Both the position numbers and the translations under genes were made by a program. The notes below the pieces were generated by a model. The model did no database searches. It had not been told where the DNA came from and saw nothing but the letters and a program-made list of their open reading frames with translations. A DNA stretch of 64,000 nucleotides from Alkalihalobacillus sp. CinArs1 (lineage in GTDB: Bacteria; Bacillota; Bacilli; Bacillales; Guptibacillaceae), in NCBI RefSeq assembly GCF_947387515.1, contig NZ_CANDOB010000002.1, positions 1,054,001-1,118,000 on the forward strand, written 5' to 3'. The stretch's first letter is position 1. Every line of letters begins with the position of its first letter. Positions 1 through 9,854 of the stretch are shown here, in pieces.

Positions 1-507
1 CTTGAGAAAGTAGCGAAAGAAAACGGTCATCCTATGGTGTTTCTAGACCATGAAGCCATGATGAGTAATCACGACAAGCATCCTCATATTATGAAGAGTA
101 TGGATGATCTAAAAATGCACTACCCGGGCTTTAATCCTACGTATTACCACGATCGTGATATCTATCAAGCTCTCCTTTTCTGTCAAAGTGAAGAAGAAGC
201 GAACTACCGCGAAACATACGGTAACTTTGATTTTATTCGTTGGCACGACTTTTCGATGGACGTTATTCCTCCAGGAGGTTCAAAAGCAAGAGGAATCGAA
301 GCGATGATTTCACACTTAGGGTTTAAGCGTGAAAACACATTTGCCTTCGGTGATGCTTTGAATGATATCGAAATGCTCAAATACGCAGGAACTGGTATTG
401 CGATGGGTAATGGTTATCAAGAAGCGAAAGAAGCTGCTGACTTCGTGACGGATCCAGTCGATGAAGATGGAATCCGAAATGGATTGATAAAAGCAGGACT
501 GTTGTAA
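1..507 (+). CDS. ykrA: HAD-superfamily (Cof-type) phosphatase, 5' truncated
   Basis: The reading frame is open from base 1, so the N-terminus, with the catalytic DxD motif, lies outside the window. The visible 169 residues are the C-terminal part of a Cof/YkrA-type HAD hydrolase, a family of cytoplasmic phosphatases acting on small phosphorylated metabolites. The signature is HAD motif IV, FGDALNDIEML, followed by GIAMGNG, which is typical of Cof members; a lysine in the PGGSKARGIE stretch fits motif III. The gene precedes a convergent peptide deformylase and ends in a shared terminator. The same order (ykrA, def, ykyA, pdhA) is found in B. subtilis, which supports the symbol. Substrate unknown. 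Confidence 0.85.
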   Translation, partial: LEKVAKENGHPMVFLDHEAMMSNHDKHPHIMKSMDDLKMHYPGFNPTYYHDRDIYQALLFCQSEEEANYRETYGNFDFIRWHDFSMDVIPPGGSKARGIEAMISHLGFKRENTFAFGDALNDIEMLKYAGTGIAMGNGYQEAKEAADFVTDPVDEDGIRNGLIKAGLL

Positions 508-517
508 CGATGAAATA

Positions 518-549
518 AAAAGGAATCGCGCACTTGCGCGATTCCTTTT
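518..549. terminator. Bidirectional terminator, ykrA/def
   Basis: A GC-rich hairpin built on AAGGAATCGCGCA and its complement, with A and T runs on either side, lies between the two convergent stop codons and can serve both genes. Confidence 0.85.
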
Positions 550-552
550 TTA

Positions 553-1098
553 TTACCGAAGAGGTGACAGCTCCTGTGCTTCTTCTTCATTTATTCTATC
601 GTAAAACATGATACCATCCAGGTGATCGATTTCGTGTTGCGCGACAATGGCTGGGAGCCCCTTAAGTCTTAATTTAAGTGGGTTGCCATCTGTATCAATT
701 CCTTTTAGGGTTATTCTCGTATACCGAGGTACAGCTCCCGGAATATCTCGATCAACAGAAAGGCATCCTTCACCGCCTTCTAAATAAGTTTTTTCTACAG
801 AATGACTGATGATCTTAGGATTCATAATTCCATAGCTGTATAACGTTCCTCTATGATCTGTAACATGGATGGCGAACATCCTTTTGCTAATGCCGATTTG
901 AGGGGCGGCAATCCCGATACCTGATCGAAGCTCATATTCTAAAGCTGTTTCTGGATCCTGGCTATTGATTAAAAATTGAAGCATATCTTGAAGCGTTTGT
1001 TTTTCTGCTTCAGTGGCGGGGAGTTCGATTTCTTCTGCTACTTGTGTAAGGATCGGATCTCCCTCTCTACGTACGTCTTTCATTGTTAACATAAACAT
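553..1098 (-). CDS. def: Peptide deformylase
   Basis: Removes the formyl group from the N-terminal methionine of new proteins; a metal-dependent cytoplasmic enzyme. All three family motifs are present: GIGIAAPQ (motif 1), EGCLS (motif 2, metal-binding Cys) and QHEIDH (motif 3, HExxH with two metal-binding His and the catalytic Glu). At 181 residues it matches type 2 deformylases of Bacillus such as YkrB/DefB, about 184 residues, including the short insertion after motif 1. I chose the ATG at 1098, five bases after AGGAG; ATG codons at 1092 and 1083 are alternatives, and a longer form from 1116 lacks a ribosome binding site. Convergent with ykrA. Confidence 0.93.
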   Translation of the reverse strand: MFMLTMKDVRREGDPILTQVAEEIELPATEAEKQTLQDMLQFLINSQDPETALEYELRSGIGIAAPQIGISKRMFAIHVTDHRGTLYSYGIMNPKIISHSVEKTYLEGGEGCLSVDRDIPGAVPRYTRITLKGIDTDGNPLKLRLKGLPAIVAQHEIDHLDGIMFYDRINEEEAQELSPLR

Positions 1099-1354
1099 TT
1101 TCACTCCTATCTTCACGGACTCTCACGTTATAAGTATATTGAAGACACTTACTTATGGGTACCTAGATCATCTAACTATCAGTTTAGCACACCACTCAAC
1201 GCGATAAAATAAATCGTAACGTTTACGGAATGACCAATAATCTCTTCAGCTTAAATTTGTGATAAAACGACTGTTCTATTGCCTGATAGAATATGGTATA
1301 GTAATCAAAGATATGAAATCATTGGTATTAATTGGAGATGTGGGGGGACTATTG

Positions 1355-2017
1355 TTGTCAAGAGTGAACCGAGTAGGAATCATTTCTCTTTTTTTCTGTT
1401 TTCTCATCCTTGTTGGATGTCAGTTCGGTGAGAGTACAGAGGAAAAGATGTATAACCATTTAGAAGAAGCAGTAGCGTTAGAAGATCAATTTAGAGAACA
1501 GCAAGAACCATTAGCTAAGGCCGAGAAGAAAGAGCAAGGGCTTTATGATGAAATCGTTGCACTTAGCATGGATGAGTTCGATAAGATCAAATCTCTTTCA
1601 GAAGAAGCGGAAGCGCTAACGGAAAAGAGACTAGAATACTTAAACAACGAGAAAGAAAGTATCGATAAGGCTTATGAAGAATTCGAGAATACGAAAGAAT
1701 TAAGTGAAGACTTAGAAGGTGAAGTTCAAAAAAGCGCAAACACGCTCATCGAAAAGATGGATAAGCGCTATGAAGCGTACCAAACGCTTTATAAAGAATA
1801 CAAAGCAGCGATCGAATTAGACAAAAAGCTTTATAGTATGCTGCAAGATAAAGAACTTACGCTAGAGCAACTTCAAGAGCAAATCAAAAGCGTGAACGAT
1901 CAATATACGAAAGTCTCTGAACAGAAAGAAAAGTTTAATACGTACACAACTGAGTTTAATGAAGCAAAAAAAGCTTTCTATAAAGCTGCAGAATTAAATG
2001 TTAACTATGGAGAATAA
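1355..2017 (+). CDS. ykyA: YkyA-type cell-wall binding lipoprotein
   Basis: A secreted lipoprotein of about 220 residues. A short basic N-terminus, a hydrophobic stretch and the lipobox LVGC give a type II signal peptide with the lipid-bearing Cys near residue 22. The mature part is highly charged and predicted almost entirely helical and coiled-coil, rich in E and K, as in the YkyA family of Bacillus, which sits at this same place upstream of pdhA. Function is unknown. I chose the TTG at 1355 because a G-run (1342-1347) lies about seven bases upstream and it gives a clean signal peptide; the frame is open further upstream to 1259, but that extension has no ribosome binding site and would bury the signal peptide. 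Confidence 0.75.
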   Translation: MSRVNRVGIISLFFCFLILVGCQFGESTEEKMYNHLEEAVALEDQFREQQEPLAKAEKKEQGLYDEIVALSMDEFDKIKSLSEEAEALTEKRLEYLNNEKESIDKAYEEFENTKELSEDLEGEVQKSANTLIEKMDKRYEAYQTLYKEYKAAIELDKKLYSMLQDKELTLEQLQEQIKSVNDQYTKVSEQKEKFNTYTTEFNEAKKAFYKAAELNVNYGE

Positions 2018-2021
2018 TACT

Positions 2022-2050
2022 AAACCGCTCAAATAATTGAGCGGTTTTTT
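2022..2050 (+). terminator. Terminator after ykyA
   Basis: Perfect hairpin AAACCGCTCAA / TTGAGCGGTTT with a four-base loop, followed by a T run, directly after the ykyA stop codon. Confidence 0.9.
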
Positions 2051-2158
2051 ATTTGATTGTATTAGGAAACAAAATCCCTTTGTATTGATACAGTTTCATA
2101 TTCATAGTTATAACAGGTTTTCATATAGGAGAGAAAGCTTATTTTTGAAACCTAATAA

Positions 2159-2187
2159 TTGACTATATAGACACTGTATTGTAAACT
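2159..2187 (+). promoter_or_regulatory. Probable sigma-A promoter of the pdh operon
   Basis: TTGACT, 17 bp spacer, TAAACT. The -35 box matches 5 of 6 and the -10 box 4 of 6 consensus bases. It is the best-spaced pair upstream of pdhA and would start transcription near 2194. Confidence 0.5.
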
Positions 2188-2406
2188 GAAAAACGAACTT
2201 ACTCATGAAGAGAAACACTCCCTTATTTTTACTGATACAGTTCACAAAACGCAGTAGTACATAGTACTAGGGATTATTTCTCCAGAAATAAGGGTATGAA
2301 ATTGAGTGTTGTCTTTAGTGGCACAAATTTTATCGAGACAAACTGTCATTTAATAAAGGCTAAATGGACATGCTAGATATGTCTGAAAACTGAACGACCC
2401 ACTCAC

Positions 2407-2422
2407 AATTGCATTTGCAATT
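2407..2422 (+). promoter_or_regulatory. Perfect 7-bp palindrome upstream of pdhA
   Basis: AATTGCA, two bases, TGCAATT, ending about 30 bp before the pdhA ribosome binding site. It could be an operator or a small RNA hairpin in the leader. It does not match the cre or Rex consensus; the AATT ends recall CodY boxes, but the core does not fit. Confidence 0.4.
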
Positions 2423-2447
2423 AAATAATTTATCTCTTTATGAATGA

Positions 2448-3548
<1,101 letters not shown>

Positions 3549-3551
3549 GCT

Positions 3552-4529
3552 ATGGCGCAAATGACAATGATTCAAGCAATCACTGATGCGATGCGTATCG
3601 AATTAAAGAATGACGAGAACGTACTCGTATTTGGTGAAGACGTAGGTCAAAACGGCGGCGTATTCCGTGCGACAGAAGGACTTCAAAAAGAATTTGGTGA
3701 GGATCGTGTATTCGATACTCCACTAGCAGAATCAGGTATTGGCGGTATGTCGATCGGACTTGCACTTACTGGTTTCAGACCTGTACCAGAAATTCAATTC
3801 TTCGGTTTCGTTTACGAAGTAATGGATGCAATTTCTGGACAAATGGCTCGTCTACGCTACCGTTCTGGAGGTTCATTCCATGCTCCAATCACCGTTCGTT
3901 CTCCATTTGGTGGCGGAGTTAAAACACCTGAACTTCACGCAGATAGCCTTGAAGGACTAATGGCTCAACAGCCTGGTCTTAAAGTTGTTATCCCTTCAAA
4001 CCCTTACGATGCAAAAGGACTTCTAATTTCTGCGATCCGTGATAACGATCCGGTTATTTTCCTTGAGCATATGAAATTGTATCGTTCTTTCCGTCAAGAA
4101 GTACCTGAGGAAGAATATACAATTGAAATTGGTAAGGCTGATGTGAAACGTGAAGGTTCTGATATCACGATCGTAACGTACGGTGCGATGGTACAGGCTT
4201 CTCTTAAAGCTGCAGAAGAGCTTGAAAAAGAAGGCATCAACGCTGAAGTAATCGATCTTCGTACAGTTAGCCCGCTAGACATCGACACGATTATCGCATC
4301 TGTAGAGAAAACAAACCGTGCGATCGTCGTACAAGAAGCACAAAAACAAGCTGGTATCGCTGCAAATGTCGTGGCTGAAATTAACGACCGCGCGATCCTT
4401 AGCCTAGAGGCTCCTGTACTTCGTGTTGCAGCACCTGATACAGTGTTTGCGTTCTCTGCTGCAGAGGATGTATGGCTTCCAGATCATTCAGATATCATTG
4501 AAAAAGCAAAACAAGTCGTTAACTTCTAA
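3552..4529 (+). CDS. pdhB: Pyruvate dehydrogenase E1 component, beta subunit
   Basis: Second half of the E1 heterotetramer; contributes the transketolase pyrimidine-binding domain and the C-terminal domain. 325 residues, the usual length. The family pattern is clear: FGEDVG near residue 27, [11 protein letters not shown] with the conserved active-site Glu, a FLEHMKLYR stretch, and the C-terminal VAAPDT. AAGGAG at 3534-3539 inside the end of pdhA serves the ATG at 3552, so translation is probably coupled to pdhA. An inverted repeat straddles its stop codon and a longer hairpin follows before pdhC, which may set the ratio of E1 to E2 and E3 messages. Confidence 0.97.
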   Translation: MAQMTMIQAITDAMRIELKNDENVLVFGEDVGQNGGVFRATEGLQKEFGEDRVFDTPLAESGIGGMSIGLALTGFRPVPEIQFFGFVYEVMDAISGQMARLRYRSGGSFHAPITVRSPFGGGVKTPELHADSLEGLMAQQPGLKVVIPSNPYDAKGLLISAIRDNDPVIFLEHMKLYRSFRQEVPEEEYTIEIGKADVKREGSDITIVTYGAMVQASLKAAEELEKEGINAEVIDLRTVSPLDIDTIIASVEKTNRAIVVQEAQKQAGIAANVVAEINDRAILSLEAPVLRVAAPDTVFAFSAAEDVWLPDHSDIIEKAKQVVNF

Positions 4530-4540
4530 TTTAAGTTAAC
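4518..4540 (+). repeat. Inverted repeat across the pdhB stop codon
   Basis: GTTAACTT (4518-4525) and AAGTTAAC (4533-4540) form a perfect 8-bp AT-rich inverted repeat with a 7-base loop. No T tract follows, so it is not an ordinary terminator. Confidence 0.5.
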
Positions 4541-4555
4541 TTTGATAGAAAATAA

Positions 4556-4585
4556 TGAAGTGAAGTGCATCCGCACTTCGCTTCA
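4556..4585 (+). repeat. pdhB-pdhC intergenic hairpin (attenuator or processing site)
   Basis: TGAAGTGAAGTGC (4556-4568) pairs with GCACTTCGCTTCA (4573-4585), 13 bp with one T-G pair and an ATCC loop. There is no T run after it, so partial termination, RNA processing or protection of mRNA ends is more likely than full termination. It sits inside the operon, 45 bp before the pdhC start. Confidence 0.65.
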
Positions 4586-4629
4586 CACCTTATATAAGCA
4601 AATTTTTTACAAATAGGAGGCGAAGTCCT

Positions 4630-5949
4630 GTGGCATATGAATTCAAAATGCCGGATATCGGTGAAGGTATCCATGAAGGTGAGATCGTAAAGTGGTTCGT
4701 TAAAAAAGGTGACGAAGTAAAAGAAGACGATATCCTTGCAGAAGTACAAAATGACAAGGCTGTTGTTGAAATTCCTTCTCCTGTAGACGGAACTGTTAAA
4801 GACGTTCACGCTGAAGAAGGAGCAACAGTAGTCGTTGGAGATGTAGTCATCACATTCGATGCAGAAGGCTATGAGGATGATTCCGAAGAAGAAGCTGCTG
4901 AAGAGCCTAAAGCTGAAGAAAAAGAAGAGCCTAAAGAAGAAGCTCCGAAAAATGAAAGTTCTGAAGCGAAATCAACACCTTCTGAAGATACAGAAGAAGA
5001 CGCTGACCCTACTAAGCGTGTGATCGCAATGCCAGCTGTACGTAAGTATGCTCGCGAAAACGGTGTGAAGATTTCTAAGGTATCTGGTTCTGGTAAGAAC
5101 GGCCGAGTTCTTAAAGAAGATATCGATAACCACTTAAGTGGCGGCGGTCAAGAAGCTGCAGCTCCAGAAGCGAAAGAAGAAACAACAGAAGCGAAGGGTC
5201 AAGAGCAAGAGGCAGCAGCAACAACTTCTGCACCTGCAGCATCAGCTCAGCCTGAAACTCGTGAGAAGATGAAAGGTATGCGTAAAGCGATCGCTAAAGC
5301 GATGGTAAACTCTAAGCACACTGCTCCTCACGTAACGCATATGGACGAAGTCGTTGTTAGCGATCTTGTAGCTCACCGTAAGAAGTTTAAGCAGTACGCT
5401 GCAGACAAAGATGTTAAGTTGACGTATCTTCCATACGTTGTAAAAGCACTTGTTTCAGCTCTTCGTGAGTTCCCAATGCTAAATGCTTCAATTGATGATT
5501 CCACTGATGAAATCGTACACAAGCATTACTACAACATCGGAATCGCTGCAAACACAGACGCTGGACTCGTTGTTCCTGTCGTGAAAGATGCAGATCGTAA
5601 ACCACTCCTTAATGTTTCTGCGGAAATTAATGAGTTGGCTAAAAAAGCTCGTGATGGTAAACTATCAGGGGACGATATGAAAGGTAGCACGTGCACAATT
5701 TCTAACTTGGGTTCTGCTGGTGGACAATGGTTCACGCCAATTATCAACAACCCTGACGCTGCTATTCTTGGAATCGGTCGTATTGAAGAGAAACCAGTTG
5801 TTATCGATGGTGAAATCGTTGCAGCTCCAGTACTTGCTCTATCAATCAGTTACGACCACAGATTGATCGATGGTGTTACTGCTCAATTGGCACTTAACCA
5901 CATCAAACGTCTGTTGAACGATCCACAACTCTTAATGATGGAGGCGTAA
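4630..5949 (+). CDS. pdhC: Dihydrolipoamide acetyltransferase (E2)
   Basis: Core of the pyruvate dehydrogenase complex: carries acetyl on lipoyl-lysine and transfers it to CoA. 439 residues. Domains in order: one lipoyl domain (residues 1-77, lipoylated Lys43 in NDKAVVEIP); an acidic E/A/K-rich linker; a peripheral subunit-binding domain near 135-170 ([12 protein letters not shown] and [13 protein letters not shown]); an Ala/Pro linker; and the acetyltransferase domain from about 210 with catalytic SYDHRLIDG near the end. GTG start at 4630, seven bases after AGGAGGCGA. Single lipoyl domain as in B. subtilis. Confidence 0.97.
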   Translation: MAYEFKMPDIGEGIHEGEIVKWFVKKGDEVKEDDILAEVQNDKAVVEIPSPVDGTVKDVHAEEGATVVVGDVVITFDAEGYEDDSEEEAAEEPKAEEKEEPKEEAPKNESSEAKSTPSEDTEEDADPTKRVIAMPAVRKYARENGVKISKVSGSGKNGRVLKEDIDNHLSGGGQEAAAPEAKEETTEAKGQEQEAAATTSAPAASAQPETREKMKGMRKAIAKAMVNSKHTAPHVTHMDEVVVSDLVAHRKKFKQYAADKDVKLTYLPYVVKALVSALREFPMLNASIDDSTDEIVHKHYYNIGIAANTDAGLVVPVVKDADRKPLLNVSAEINELAKKARDGKLSGDDMKGSTCTISNLGSAGGQWFTPIINNPDAAILGIGRIEEKPVVIDGEIVAAPVLALSISYDHRLIDGVTAQLALNHIKRLLNDPQLLMMEA

Positions 5950-5953
5950 AATT

Positions 5954-7363
5954 ATGGTAGTAGGAGATTTTCCAATCGAACTAGACACACTTGTAGTAGG
6001 AGCCGGACCTGGAGGCTATGTTGCAGCAATTCGTGCTGCACAGCTTGGTCAAAAAGTTGCAATCGCAGACAAGGGTACTCTTGGTGGCGTTTGCCTAAAC
6101 GTTGGATGTATTCCTTCAAAAGCGCTAATCAATGCTTCACACAAATACGAAGATGCTAAGCATTCCGAAGATATCGGAATCACTTCTGAAAACGTAAAAG
6201 TAGACATGAAGAAAGTACAAGAGTGGAAAACTTCAGTTGTTAACAAGCTTACTGGTGGCGTTGAAGGCTTGATGAAAGCGAACAAAGTAGACGTAATCAG
6301 TGGAGAAGTTTACTTCGTAGATAAGAACACTGTTCGTATTATGGATGATAAGAACTCTCAAACATACACGTTCAACAACTGTATTATTGCTACAGGTTCT
6401 CGTCCGATCGAACTTCCAAGCTTCAAATGGAGCAAACGCGTCATTTCATCAACTGGTGCTCTAGCACTTGATGAAGTACCTAAGAAGATGGTAGTGATCG
6501 GTGGAGGTTATATCGGAATCGAACTTGGTTCTGTGTATGCGAACTTCGGTACAGAAGTAACGATCCTTGAAGGTTCTAAGCAAATCCTTCCTACATTCGA
6601 AAAGCAGATGAGCACACTTGTTTCTCGTCGCCTTAAGAAGAAAGGTAATGTAGACATCATTACTGAAGCAATGGCTCAAGGCGTTGAAGAAACGGATGAA
6701 GGTGTTACAGTTACAGCAGAAATCAAAGGCGAAACGAAGACCTTCGATGCTGACTACGTTCTTGTAACTGTTGGGCGTAAGCCGAACACTGAAGAAATTG
6801 GTCTTGAAGAGCTCGGAATCGAAATGACTGAAAAAGGTCTTGTTAAGATCGACAAGCAGTGCCGTACAAACTTCGATAATATCTACGCAATCGGTGATAT
6901 TGTTGAAGGTCCAGCACTTGCACACAAAGCTTCTTACGAAGGTAAAGTTGCTGCTGAAGCAATTAGTGGCGAAGCTGCTGAAATCGACTACCTTGCAATT
7001 CCTGAAGTTGTATTCTGTGAACCAGAACTAGCTTCAGTTGGTTACAAAGAGCAAGAAGCAAAAGATGAAGGCTTCGATGTGAAAGCATCTAAGTTCCCAT
7101 TCGGCGCTAACGGCCGTGCACTATCTCTAAACGATAGTGAAGGCTTTATGAAGCTTATCACTCGTAAAGAAGATGGTCTTGTAATCGGTGCACAAATTGC
7201 TGGTCCTAATGCTTCTGACATGATCGCAGAGCTTGGCCTTGCAATCGAAGCTGGAATGACAGCTGAAGATATCGCTCTTACAATCCATGCTCACCCAACT
7301 CTTGGTGAAATTACTATGGAAGCTGCTGAGGTAGCGATTGGTACACCAATTCACATCGCATAA
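5954..7363 (+). CDS. pdhD: Dihydrolipoamide dehydrogenase (E3)
   Basis: FAD-dependent oxidation of dihydrolipoyl-E2 with NAD+, probably shared with the 2-oxoglutarate and branched-chain dehydrogenase complexes. 469 residues. FAD-binding [17 protein letters not shown] at the N-terminus, redox-active disulfide in CLNVGC, NAD-binding [10 protein letters not shown] near residue 180, the second FAD motif around YAIGDI, and the catalytic HAHPTLGE at the C-terminus. It starts five bases after pdhC; GGAGG at 5940 lies in the pdhC coding end. Last gene of the operon, closed by a strong terminator. Confidence 0.97.
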   Translation: MVVGDFPIELDTLVVGAGPGGYVAAIRAAQLGQKVAIADKGTLGGVCLNVGCIPSKALINASHKYEDAKHSEDIGITSENVKVDMKKVQEWKTSVVNKLTGGVEGLMKANKVDVISGEVYFVDKNTVRIMDDKNSQTYTFNNCIIATGSRPIELPSFKWSKRVISSTGALALDEVPKKMVVIGGGYIGIELGSVYANFGTEVTILEGSKQILPTFEKQMSTLVSRRLKKKGNVDIITEAMAQGVEETDEGVTVTAEIKGETKTFDADYVLVTVGRKPNTEEIGLEELGIEMTEKGLVKIDKQCRTNFDNIYAIGDIVEGPALAHKASYEGKVAAEAISGEAAEIDYLAIPEVVFCEPELASVGYKEQEAKDEGFDVKASKFPFGANGRALSLNDSEGFMKLITRKEDGLVIGAQIAGPNASDMIAELGLAIEAGMTAEDIALTIHAHPTLGEITMEAAEVAIGTPIHIA

Positions 7364-7375
7364 TAGATAGAACAT

Positions 7376-7403
7376 AAACCCTGGTGAGTTCACCAGGGTT
7401 TTT
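7376..7403 (+). terminator. Terminator of the pdh operon
   Basis: Perfect 12-bp stem AAACCCTGGTGA / TCACCAGGGTTT with a two-base GT loop and following T run, just after the pdhD stop. Confidence 0.93.
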
Positions 7404-7502
7404 AATTCGTTTCAAATTGATTTATCCTTAAAATAAGCATCCTGGAACGGAAATCTCACTGTTCCATTAGTAGATAGTTATAAACGCTTTCTTGATTATT
7501 TC

Positions 7503-7533
7503 AAAAGCCCTAGTGAATTCGCAGGGCTTTTTT
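7503..7533 (+). terminator. Second terminator without an obvious gene
   Basis: AAAAGCCCT / AGGGCTTTT stem followed by T residues, 100 bp after the pdh terminator. Nothing coding lies between the two. It may back up the first terminator or end a small RNA; TGGAAC/GTTCCA at 7443/7461 is the only structure between them. Confidence 0.75.
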
Positions 7534-7615
7534 GTAGTAAATATAAGAGTACTGCGTGTACTATAAGAATACCGCTTGTACGAAGGGCATATAGCTAAAG
7601 TGGAGGTGAGTGGAC

Positions 7616-7855
7616 TTGGGAAGAATGTTGTTTGTGCTATTATTTCACGTAGCTTCTTGGAGTGCTTTAGTCGTCATTCTGCACCTATCATCCCAAGATC
7701 GACTTTTCTTTAAAGGGATCATGGTCCTCATGTTTTTATATTTTATCATTACATATACAGTTAGAATGATTCCCGAAGTGAAAACGGTAGCTCTCATCAC
7801 GCTCGCCTCAACATTGTTGTTTGCCATTATGGAAATGGTTTATCACACCGTCTAG
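7616..7855 (+). CDS. Small integral membrane protein, function unknown
   Basis: 79 residues and almost entirely hydrophobic, with three probable membrane segments: near the N-terminus (around MLFVLLFHVASWSALVVIL), in the middle, and at the C-terminus. A charged loop (SSQDR) separates the first two. I do not recognise the family and recall nothing at this position in B. subtilis, where slp lies nearby. The GTG at 7610 directly touches the ribosome binding site GGAGGTGA (7602-7609), so I chose the TTG at 7616, six bases downstream. Monocistronic, between the double pdh terminator and a convergent transporter gene. Confidence 0.65.
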   Translation: MGRMLFVLLFHVASWSALVVILHLSSQDRLFFKGIMVLMFLYFIITYTVRMIPEVKTVALITLASTLLFAIMEMVYHTV

Positions 7856-7931
7856 TTTTTTCAATCCTAGCATGATAATGATTGGAGAATCTCTAAATCA
7901 TACTATCTCTAAACATCGTTTTTAGTATAAA

Positions 7932-7968
7932 AAAAGAGTACGGATCCTTCTAGGATCCGTACTCTTTT
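7932..7968. terminator. Bidirectional terminator
   Basis: Very strong 17-bp stem AAAAGAGTACGGATCCT and its complement with a three-base loop, between the small membrane protein and the BCCT transporter, which converge. Confidence 0.93.
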
Positions 7969-7984
7969 AAGTTTTTAGATGATG

Positions 7985-9490
7985 TTATTCATCTTTTTTT
8001 GGTGCGCGAGCTGGAAGTTTTTCTTCCTTAAATGCTTTCAATAGTGATATGATCATCCCGATAATGATGATAGCAAATGGGAATGCAGCAATGATGGATG
8101 CTGTTTGAAGAGCACCTAGTCCACCTGACCACAGCAATACTGCCGCAGCGGACGACTGGATGACACCCCATGTAAGCTTAACACCAGTTGAAGGGTTCAA
8201 GCTGCCGTTTGTTGTTTGCATACCAAGAACGAACGTAGCAGAGTCTGCAGATGTAATGAAGAACGTACTGATAAGCAAAATAGCGATGATCGACATAAAT
8301 GTACCGAGTGGGAACTGCTCAAGTACAGCGAATAATGCAACTTCCATACCCTGATCACTAATAATGTCGTAAACGCCTGTTCCTGCCATATCCAGTGAGA
8401 TGGCAGAACCGCCGAATACTGAGAACCAAAGGCCACCGAAAATCGTCGGTACAAGAAGTACACCTAATACAAATTCACGAATGGTTCTACCTTTGGAAAC
8501 ACGTGCAATAAACGTACCAACAAATGGAGCCCATGCAATCCACCATGCCCAATAGAAGATCGTCCAGCTTTGAATCCAAGAAGATCCTTCAAATGGACGC
8601 ATGCGCAAGCTCATACTTGGTAGGTTTTGAATATAGGAACCTAACGTTGAAGTGAACAAGTCCATAATAAAGTTTGTTGGTCCTGCAAATAGCAAAAAGA
8701 ACATTAGCAGTATGGCAAGGACAATGTTCGTATTACTCAAATATTTAATGCCTCGAGATATACCAGTTGTTGCCGAAATCATATAAAGCACTGTGACGAT
8801 TAGAATAATCATCAATTGCGTCATAAATGAGTTCTCAATGTCGGTTAAATACGAAATTCCTCCGCCAATTTGAGATGCCCCGAAACCTAATGACGTCGCT
8901 ACACCAAATACTGTAGCGAAAACTGCGATTACATCGATTAGCTTTCCAAGCGGACCGTATACACGGTCACCGAGTAATGGATGGAATACAGCACTTACAA
9001 CCCCTGGTGCTCCTCTTCTGAACTTAAAGTAGGCAAGAGCAAGAGCAACTACTGTGTAAATCCCCCATGGGTGTAAGCCCCAGTGGAAGAAGCTATACTG
9101 GAATGCAAGTCTTGCTGCTTCATCAGACTCAGGTGATGCGCCAGCTGGCGGTGTATAGTAGTGAAACATTGGTTCAGCTACACCCCAGAATACTAGACCG
9201 ATACCCATTCCTGCAGAGAACAACATGGCGAACCATGTAATCGTACTGTACTCTGGTCGGTCAGTATCTTTACCTAGACGAATTCTACCGAATTTAGAAA
9301 AGATAAGATAGATCGCAAAGATAAGAAATGCAGAAGCTGCTAGTAGATAGAACCATCCAAACTTCACCTGTAGAAAGGTTTGAAGTGAGGATGTAGAAGA
9401 ATCGAGAGACTCTGGAGCGAACGTACCCCATATAATGAAGATAAGGGTCAAAGCTGCAGAGATCATAAATACTCTCGTAAGCTTACTCAT
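7985..9490 (-). CDS. BCCT-family transporter (glycine betaine/choline type)
   Basis: Sodium- or proton-coupled uptake of a quaternary ammonium compound, most likely glycine betaine, for osmoprotection. 501 residues with twelve predicted membrane helices. The family signature is in the WWIAWAPFVGTFIAR region (helix 8), with a Trp/aromatic cluster for the trimethylammonium group, and GMGIGLVFWGVAEP near the N-terminus. It resembles OpuD of B. subtilis, but I cannot separate betaine from choline or carnitine specificity by eye, so no symbol is given. ATG at 9490 is preceded by AAAGGTGTGA. The upstream region is 364 bp, divergent from a deacetylase gene. The acidic, charged C-terminal tail could be regulatory, as in other BCCT carriers. 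Confidence 0.9.
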   Translation of the reverse strand: MSKLTRVFMISAALTLIFIIWGTFAPESLDSSTSSLQTFLQVKFGWFYLLAASAFLIFAIYLIFSKFGRIRLGKDTDRPEYSTITWFAMLFSAGMGIGLVFWGVAEPMFHYYTPPAGASPESDEAARLAFQYSFFHWGLHPWGIYTVVALALAYFKFRRGAPGVVSAVFHPLLGDRVYGPLGKLIDVIAVFATVFGVATSLGFGASQIGGGISYLTDIENSFMTQLMIILIVTVLYMISATTGISRGIKYLSNTNIVLAILLMFFLLFAGPTNFIMDLFTSTLGSYIQNLPSMSLRMRPFEGSSWIQSWTIFYWAWWIAWAPFVGTFIARVSKGRTIREFVLGVLLVPTIFGGLWFSVFGGSAISLDMAGTGVYDIISDQGMEVALFAVLEQFPLGTFMSIIAILLISTFFITSADSATFVLGMQTTNGSLNPSTGVKLTWGVIQSSAAAVLLWSGGLGALQTASIIAAFPFAIIIIGMIISLLKAFKEEKLPARAPKKDE

Positions 9491-9854
9491 TGTAAATCAC
9501 ACCTTTCAATCAACACTTTTAAATTGTTATTCAAACATGGAAATCTACCGGGTAATGTAAAAGAAAATAAAAACTATGTGTACTAAATGTTGCCCCCGGG
9601 ATGAAAAAAATATTCGAACGTTAGCCACGACACCTGATTTTGCCTCGCCAATTTACCGTACAGAAAAAGGCACGTTCTCTAGTATATGGGTTGATTTTTT
9701 GCTTGTAAAGTATTTTGGCATGGCAGAAAATTAGTCAGAATAATGATTGAATTAGCAAAAAGGAACGATTGGTTAAATGTGACATTCTTCTCTTTCTACT
9801 TCCTATACATTCGTTTATGATAGATAAAGACTAGGTGAAGGGGAGAGGGAGAGA
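9491..9854. other. 364-bp divergent intergenic region
   Basis: Separates the BCCT transporter from the deacetylase gene. It should hold promoters for both. I see only a -10-like TATGAT (9816-9821) for the right-hand gene with no good -35 box, and no clear promoter for the transporter. No hairpin, tandem repeat or small ORF with a ribosome binding site stood out. Confidence 0.5.

Noticed and set aside
2278-2345. T-box or riboswitch in the pdhA leader
   Set aside because: I found no T-box sequence, no anti-terminator pair and no T-tailed hairpin; the region is kept only as an unassigned structured leader.
6461-6925. 154-codon minus-strand frame opposite pdhD
   Set aside because: No ribosome binding site, composition mirrors the pdhD codons, and pdhD is certain. 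Similar antisense frames at 13752-14066, 15605-15928 and 30050-30403 were dropped for the same reason.
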